From Desulfitobacterium_A nosdiversum (GTDB lineage Bacteria > Bacillota > Desulfitobacteriia > Desulfitobacteriales > Desulfitobacteriaceae), in contig NZ_CP172056.1 in the NCBI RefSeq assembly GCF_049860565.1, positions 1,302,001 through 1,366,000 of the forward strand: 64,000 bases of DNA. Direction: 5' to 3'. The notes under the pieces are model-generated. The model searched no databases, was not told the origin of the DNA, and saw nothing but the letters and a program-made list of their open reading frames with translations. A program made the translations under genes and the position numbers. This document shows positions 59,866 to 64,000 of the stretch, piece after piece; position 1 is the stretch's first letter, and each line of letters opens with the position of its first letter.

Positions 59866-62511
59866 ATGAGCGAAGAGTTTAAAATGGCAAAAGTTTATGA
59901 GCCGAAGGATGTTGAGGGAAAATGGTATTCCTTCTGGGAAAAGAATGGTTTTTTTCATGCTGATGTTGATGAATCCCAACAAGCATTCAGCATTGTAATG
60001 CCTCCGCCGAATGTCACTGGGGCACTGCATCTTGGCCATGCCATTGATGCAACAATTCAGGATATTTTAACTCGGTACAAGCGGATGCAAGGCTTTAATA
60101 CTTTGTGGATTCCTGGAACAGACCATGCAGGGATTGCGACTCAAGCTAAAGTCGAGGAGCAGCTTGCTAAAGAGGGAATGAACAAGCATGAACTTGGACG
60201 GGAGAAATTCTTAGAGCGTGTATGGGATTGGAAAGAGCAGTATGGCGGACGTATTACCCAGCAGCTTCGTCGTCTCGGTGCGTCTTGTGACTGGTCGCGT
60301 GAACGGTTTACGATGGATGAAGGCTGTTCGAAGGCAGTACGTGAAGTATTTGTTGATCTTTATAATAAAGGGCTGATTTACCGAGGAAATTATATTGTCA
60401 ATTGGTGTCCTCATTGTCATACGACAATTTCGGATATTGAAGTTGAGCATAATGATCGTGAAGGACATCTCTGGCATATTAAATATCCCATTAAGGACAG
60501 TGATGAATTTCTTGTTGTAGCAACGACCCGTCCGGAGACGATGCTTGGAGATACGGGTGTCGCAGTTCATCCTGAGGATAAGCGTTATACTCATTTGATC
60601 GGGAGAACGGTCGTTTTACCGATTGTGAATCGTGAGATCCCGATTTTTGCGGATGATTATGTCGATCGGGAGTTCGGTACAGGGGCTGTAAAAATAACGC
60701 CTTCCCATGATCCAAACGACTTCGAAATGGGGCTCCGCCATCACCTTGAACAAATCTGTGTCATGGATAAAGAGGCACAGATGAACGAAAATGCCGGAAA
60801 ATATCAAGGCATGGATCGGGATGAGGCGCGCAAAGCCATCGTTAAAGAGTTGGATGGACTGGGAGTTCTTGTCAAGGTTGAAACCCTTCAGCATGCCGTT
60901 GGTGAATGCTATCGTTGTTCAACCGTTATTGAGCCTATGGTCAGCCAGCAATGGTTTGTAAAAATGGAGCCTTTAGCTAAACCTGCGATGGAGGTTGTTC
61001 GAGATGGCCGTCTCGAATTTGTGCCTGAACGTTTTTCGAAAATCTATCTTGGGTGGTTAGAAAATATTCGCGACTGGTGTATTTCCCGTCAGCTTTGGTG
61101 GGGTCATCGTATTCCGGTTTGGTATTGTGAGGATTGCGGAGCTGAAATTTGCGTGAAAGAAGATCCGGCGGCCTGTCCTAAGTGCGGATCGGTTCATCTT
61201 CATCAAGACCCGGATGTTCTGGATACTTGGTTTTCTTCGGGACTGTGGCCTTTTTCAACGATGGGATGGCCGGAGCAAACTCCGGAGCTTAAACAATTTT
61301 ACCCCACTTCAGTCCTTGTTACTGGACGGGATATCATTTTCTTCTGGGTTGCTCGTATGATTTTTACGGCAATGGAATTTAGGAAGGAAGTTCCTTTCCA
61401 TAAAGTTATGATCCATGGATTAGTACTGGATGCCCAAGGACGGAAGATGAGCAAGTCCTTAGGCAACGGAGTTGATCCGATTGAAGTGATTGAACAATAT
61501 GGAGCGGATACGTTGCGTTTTATGCTGATCACGGGTAATACTCCGGGAAATGACCTGCGGTTCCATCCGGAACGTCTTGAGGCGACACGCAACTTCGCGA
61601 ATAAAATTTGGAATGCATCTCGTTTTGTAATGCTTAATCTTGAGGATTACCAAGAGGGTTTACGCGGAGAATTGGAGCTTGCGGATCGCTGGATCCTATC
61701 TCGCTACGAGGACACTGTAGCGTCTGTAACTGAAGCATTGGATCGATTTGACCTGGGGGATGCCGGGCGTCTTCTTTATGAATTCATCTGGAGTGAATTT
61801 TGTGACTGGTATATTGAGCTTGCTAAAGCCCGGTTATATGACAAAGAAAATCCGGCGGCACGCAAGACAGTCCAATCGATTCTTTTAGAGGTTCTTGAAG
61901 GAACAATGAGGCTGCTTCACCCATTTATGCCCTTCCTTACAGAAGAAATATGGAGCAATCTTCCGGTCAAGGGAGAAAGCATTATGATTCAATCTTGGCC
62001 CAAAGCCCGCGGTTATCGTCAAGAAGCCGTGGAAAACCAAATGAATTTAATCATGGATGTCATTAAGGCTATTCGCAACATTAGAGCGGAAATGAATGTA
62101 CAGCCGGGTAAAAAGGCAGAAATCCTTCTTGTTGCTTCAGAGGTTGTAAATCGTGAAATTTTAGAGGTGGGACGTTTGAATATCCAGCACTTAGCCGGCG
62201 GTTCAAGTGTGGATATTGCGGCTGATGCGGATGCCAAACCGGCTCAAGCAGCAAGTGCTGTAGTAGGCGGGGTGGAAGTATATCTCCCTCTTCGGGGGCT
62301 CCTCGACCTTGATAAAGAAATTGCCCGTGTTGAAAAAGAGATTGCACAAGCTAAGCAAGAACAAGCACGTTTTGAAGGAAAGTTGAGTAACCCGGGATTT
62401 TTAGCCAAGGCACCCGAACAAGTTGTGGCTAAGGAACGGGAAAAACTTGAGGCGATAAATACCCGAATCAGTACCTTAAAAGTGCGTTTGCAGGAGCTTA
62501 ATGAGGCTTAA
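59866..62511 (+). CDS. valS: valyl-tRNA synthetase
   Basis: An 881-residue class I synthetase of standard length. It carries the HIGH-type motif PPPNVTGALHLGHA (about 45), the editing domain (about 190-350, TTRPETMLGDTGVAVHP), the C-terminal KMSKSLGNG (about 527), the anticodon-binding helices and a final coiled coil (about 815-880). A zinc-like cluster CEDCGAEI...CPKCGSVH is inserted near 425-445. ATG 59866 is chosen for GGAAGGTGG immediately upstream; ATG 59851 would lie in that site. It is controlled by the T-box leader. Confidence 0.97.
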   Translation: MSEEFKMAKVYEPKDVEGKWYSFWEKNGFFHADVDESQQAFSIVMPPPNVTGALHLGHAIDATIQDILTRYKRMQGFNTLWIPGTDHAGIATQAKVEEQLAKEGMNKHELGREKFLERVWDWKEQYGGRITQQLRRLGASCDWSRERFTMDEGCSKAVREVFVDLYNKGLIYRGNYIVNWCPHCHTTISDIEVEHNDREGHLWHIKYPIKDSDEFLVVATTRPETMLGDTGVAVHPEDKRYTHLIGRTVVLPIVNREIPIFADDYVDREFGTGAVKITPSHDPNDFEMGLRHHLEQICVMDKEAQMNENAGKYQGMDRDEARKAIVKELDGLGVLVKVETLQHAVGECYRCSTVIEPMVSQQWFVKMEPLAKPAMEVVRDGRLEFVPERFSKIYLGWLENIRDWCISRQLWWGHRIPVWYCEDCGAEICVKEDPAACPKCGSVHLHQDPDVLDTWFSSGLWPFSTMGWPEQTPELKQFYPTSVLVTGRDIIFFWVARMIFTAMEFRKEVPFHKVMIHGLVLDAQGRKMSKSLGNGVDPIEVIEQYGADTLRFMLITGNTPGNDLRFHPERLEATRNFANKIWNASRFVMLNLEDYQEGLRGELELADRWILSRYEDTVASVTEALDRFDLGDAGRLLYEFIWSEFCDWYIELAKARLYDKENPAARKTVQSILLEVLEGTMRLLHPFMPFLTEEIWSNLPVKGESIMIQSWPKARGYRQEAVENQMNLIMDVIKAIRNIRAEMNVQPGKKAEILLVASEVVNREILEVGRLNIQHLAGGSSVDIAADADAKPAQAASAVVGGVEVYLPLRGLLDLDKEIARVEKEIAQAKQEQARFEGKLSNPGFLAKAPEQVVAKEREKLEAINTRISTLKVRLQELNEA

Positions 62512-62561
62512 AACCGAAATAACGTGGTTAATTAAGTCTCAATACAATGGATAATGTTGCT

Positions 62562-62598
62562 GAGGGGAAGAGAATTTTCTTTTCCTCTCTCTTTTTTT
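62562..62598 (+). terminator. terminator between valS and folC
   Basis: GAGGGGAAGAGAA pairs imperfectly with TTTTCCTCTC, followed by a run of seven T. It separates the two units or attenuates folC. Confidence 0.65.
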
Positions 62599-62660
62599 GC
62601 AGGATTAAATGAGCTAAAGTGAGAAAAATAAAAAAATCTATTAGAAGGAAGGTAAAGATT

Positions 62661-63992
62661 TTGGAAAAAGAGAAAATGGAACAGATGTATCAAGAATCCT
62701 TGCAATACCTAGTTAATTTAACGAAATTTGGAATGAATTTCGGGCTTGGACGTATACAAGCTCTTCTGCAAAGAGCCGGGAATCCTGAAAGAAAACTGCG
62801 TGTCATTCATATTGGCGGAACGAATGGTAAAGGCTCCACCAGTATGATGGTGGCAGAAATTTTAGAAGAAGCTGGATTTAAGGTTGGGCTATTTACTTCT
62901 CCTCATCTTAACGATTATCGAGAACGGATAACGATCAATGGACAAATGATTCCCAAGGCTGAAGTTATTCATTTAGTGCACACTCTGCGTCCGATGCTCG
63001 AGGAACTGGTTTGTGACGGAGTCGAACATCCTACAGAGTTTGAGGTGAGCACTGCTCTTGCATTTATGTACTTTGCTCAACAGAAGGTCGATTACGCTGT
63101 AATTGAAGTGGGGCTGGGAGGAGCTATTGATTCGACAAATGTGGTTGAGTCTTTGATCTCAGTTATTACAAATGTCGGCATGGATCATATGGACTACTTG
63201 GGTAAGACGATTGAAGAAATTGCTTCCGTTAAGGCAGGTATTCTTAAACCAAAATCAGTAGCAATTACTGCATCTGAGCGGCCGGAAGCCATAAAAGTCA
63301 TTCGGGAACGGGCAAAATCTTTGAACATTCCTTTATGGGTTATTGGAGAGGATGTTAGCTGGGAAAGCTGCTGGAGCGGTGAGTTAGAACAAGAATTTAA
63401 TCTCGTGGGTTTACATGCGAAGTATCCCAAAATACGTCTGCATTTAGTAGGAACTCACCAAATTAAAAATGCGGCAACAGCAGTAACAGTCTGTGAAATA
63501 CTGCAATCCCAATATGGGGTGAGGATTAAAAGAGAAGATATCTATAACGGTTTAAAAAAGACAACTTGGCCGGGGCGTCTCGAAGTATTATCCTTGAAGC
63601 CTAAAGTTTTGCTCGATGGAGCACATAATGTGGACGGAGCTAATTCGTTAGCTGATGCATTGAAGCTTTTTAAGCGCAGACGTCTTGTCTTATGTTTGGG
63701 AATGCTGGGGGATAAAGAGCGTGAAAAGGTGGTAGAGATTTTAACCCCGCTTGCAGATGAAGTCATAATTACCAAACCCAATTCTCCAAGAGCAGGGAAC
63801 TGGGAGTATTTAGCTCAGCTTACTCAAGAAAAAGGCTTGCCGGTTACGACAATTGAATCTCCTGCTTTAGCAGTTACCGAAGGATATAAAAAATTACAAT
63901 CTGAAGATATGTTATGTGTAACAGGCTCATTGTATATGATTGCTGAGGCTCGGGAAGCTTTGGTGGAGATTATTCGCCAAAAGAAGTCATAA
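62661..63992 (+). CDS. folC: bifunctional folylpolyglutamate/dihydrofolate synthase
   Basis: A 443-residue Mur-ligase-fold enzyme that adds glutamates to folate and makes dihydrofolate. HIGGTNGKGSTSMMV (ATP loop, about 48-62), FTSPHLNDYRERI, YAVIEVGLGGAIDSTNV, ITNVGMDHMDYLG and LLDGAHNVDGANSLADAL (about 318-336) are all present. TTG 62661 is chosen because GAAGGAAGG lies upstream; the frame itself is open from 62619 without a good site. valS-folC order is common in Firmicutes. Confidence 0.95.
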   Translation: MEKEKMEQMYQESLQYLVNLTKFGMNFGLGRIQALLQRAGNPERKLRVIHIGGTNGKGSTSMMVAEILEEAGFKVGLFTSPHLNDYRERITINGQMIPKAEVIHLVHTLRPMLEELVCDGVEHPTEFEVSTALAFMYFAQQKVDYAVIEVGLGGAIDSTNVVESLISVITNVGMDHMDYLGKTIEEIASVKAGILKPKSVAITASERPEAIKVIRERAKSLNIPLWVIGEDVSWESCWSGELEQEFNLVGLHAKYPKIRLHLVGTHQIKNAATAVTVCEILQSQYGVRIKREDIYNGLKKTTWPGRLEVLSLKPKVLLDGAHNVDGANSLADALKLFKRRRLVLCLGMLGDKEREKVVEILTPLADEVIITKPNSPRAGNWEYLAQLTQEKGLPVTTIESPALAVTEGYKKLQSEDMLCVTGSLYMIAEAREALVEIIRQKKS

Positions 63993-64000
63993 AAGGTAAT

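Overview
The window looks like chromosome of a spore-forming, anaerobic, low-to-mid G+C Firmicute of the Peptococcaceae/Desulfitobacteriaceae type (Desulfosporosinus or Desulfitobacterium-like). This is inferred from a single-chain pyruvate:ferredoxin oxidoreductase, LonB next to LonA, a CotA-type laccase, T-box leaders, many TTG/GTG starts with strong AGGAGG sites, and an 'alanine-tRNA synthetase second additional domain' protein. No species-level claim is possible from sequence alone.

Layout. 1-4.7 kb: the end of an HD-GYP gene, an RNA cytosine methyltransferase (minus strand), an O-methyltransferase, a P-loop protein, rph and an XTP pyrophosphatase. 4.8-5.2 kb: tRNA-Pro, tRNA-Arg and tRNA-His. 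5.3-9.0 kb: an IclR regulator, an orphan protein, a secreted DUF5667-like protein, tRNA-Leu and a GyrI-like protein. 9.1-15.5 kb: a 276-bp palindromic element, an HD-GYP remnant, PFOR with a small companion gene, a diacylglycerol glycosyltransferase and a beta-carbonic-anhydrase-like protein. 15.7-18.3 kb: tig and clpX. 18.5-32 kb: an envelope and accessory region with a secreted repeat/LRR protein, a group II intron scar, PAP2 and DedA proteins, an ECF sigma/anti-sigma operon, a two-component system, a second glycosyltransferase and a frameshifted metallophosphoesterase. 32.1-39.9 kb: a complete trp operon on the minus strand (trpC-F-D-B-A-E-G) behind a consensus promoter and two tandem T-boxes, with a second 276-bp element between trpF and trpD. 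40-45.2 kb: lonB, lon and engB (ysxC), with a third, diverged palindromic element between lon and engB. 45.3-50.5 kb: an accessory cassette of five genes (NrtR-like Nudix regulator, DnaJ-pseudokinase, VWA-like protein, PurA-like ligase, AbiH). 50.7-57.8 kb: laccase, CaCA exchanger, EamA transporter, LysM-ferritin-like protein, TIGR04086 membrane protein and a glutamate-synthase-like FMN protein. 57.9-64 kb: a chemoreceptor, then valS behind a T-box, and folC.

How the genes fit together. tig/clpX and lonB/lon/engB are neighbours in many Firmicutes, so the 21.7 kb between clpX and lonB looks like inserted or rearranged material. The 18-32 kb segment is rich in undecaprenyl-phosphate/lipid-phosphate (PAP2), DedA flippase-like and lipid glycosyltransferase genes together with two envelope-type signalling systems, which suggests cell-envelope maintenance.

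The best candidate for an undescribed system is the 45.5-49.4 kb operon. It couples a degenerate Nudix/winged-helix regulator, a DnaJ domain fused to a kinase-like domain without catalytic residues, a MIDAS-type VWA protein, and an adenylosuccinate-synthetase-like enzyme whose aspartate-binding loop appears changed. It sits next to the phage-defence gene abiH. The whole cassette is bracketed by two similar terminator hairpins, consistent with insertion at the engB terminator.
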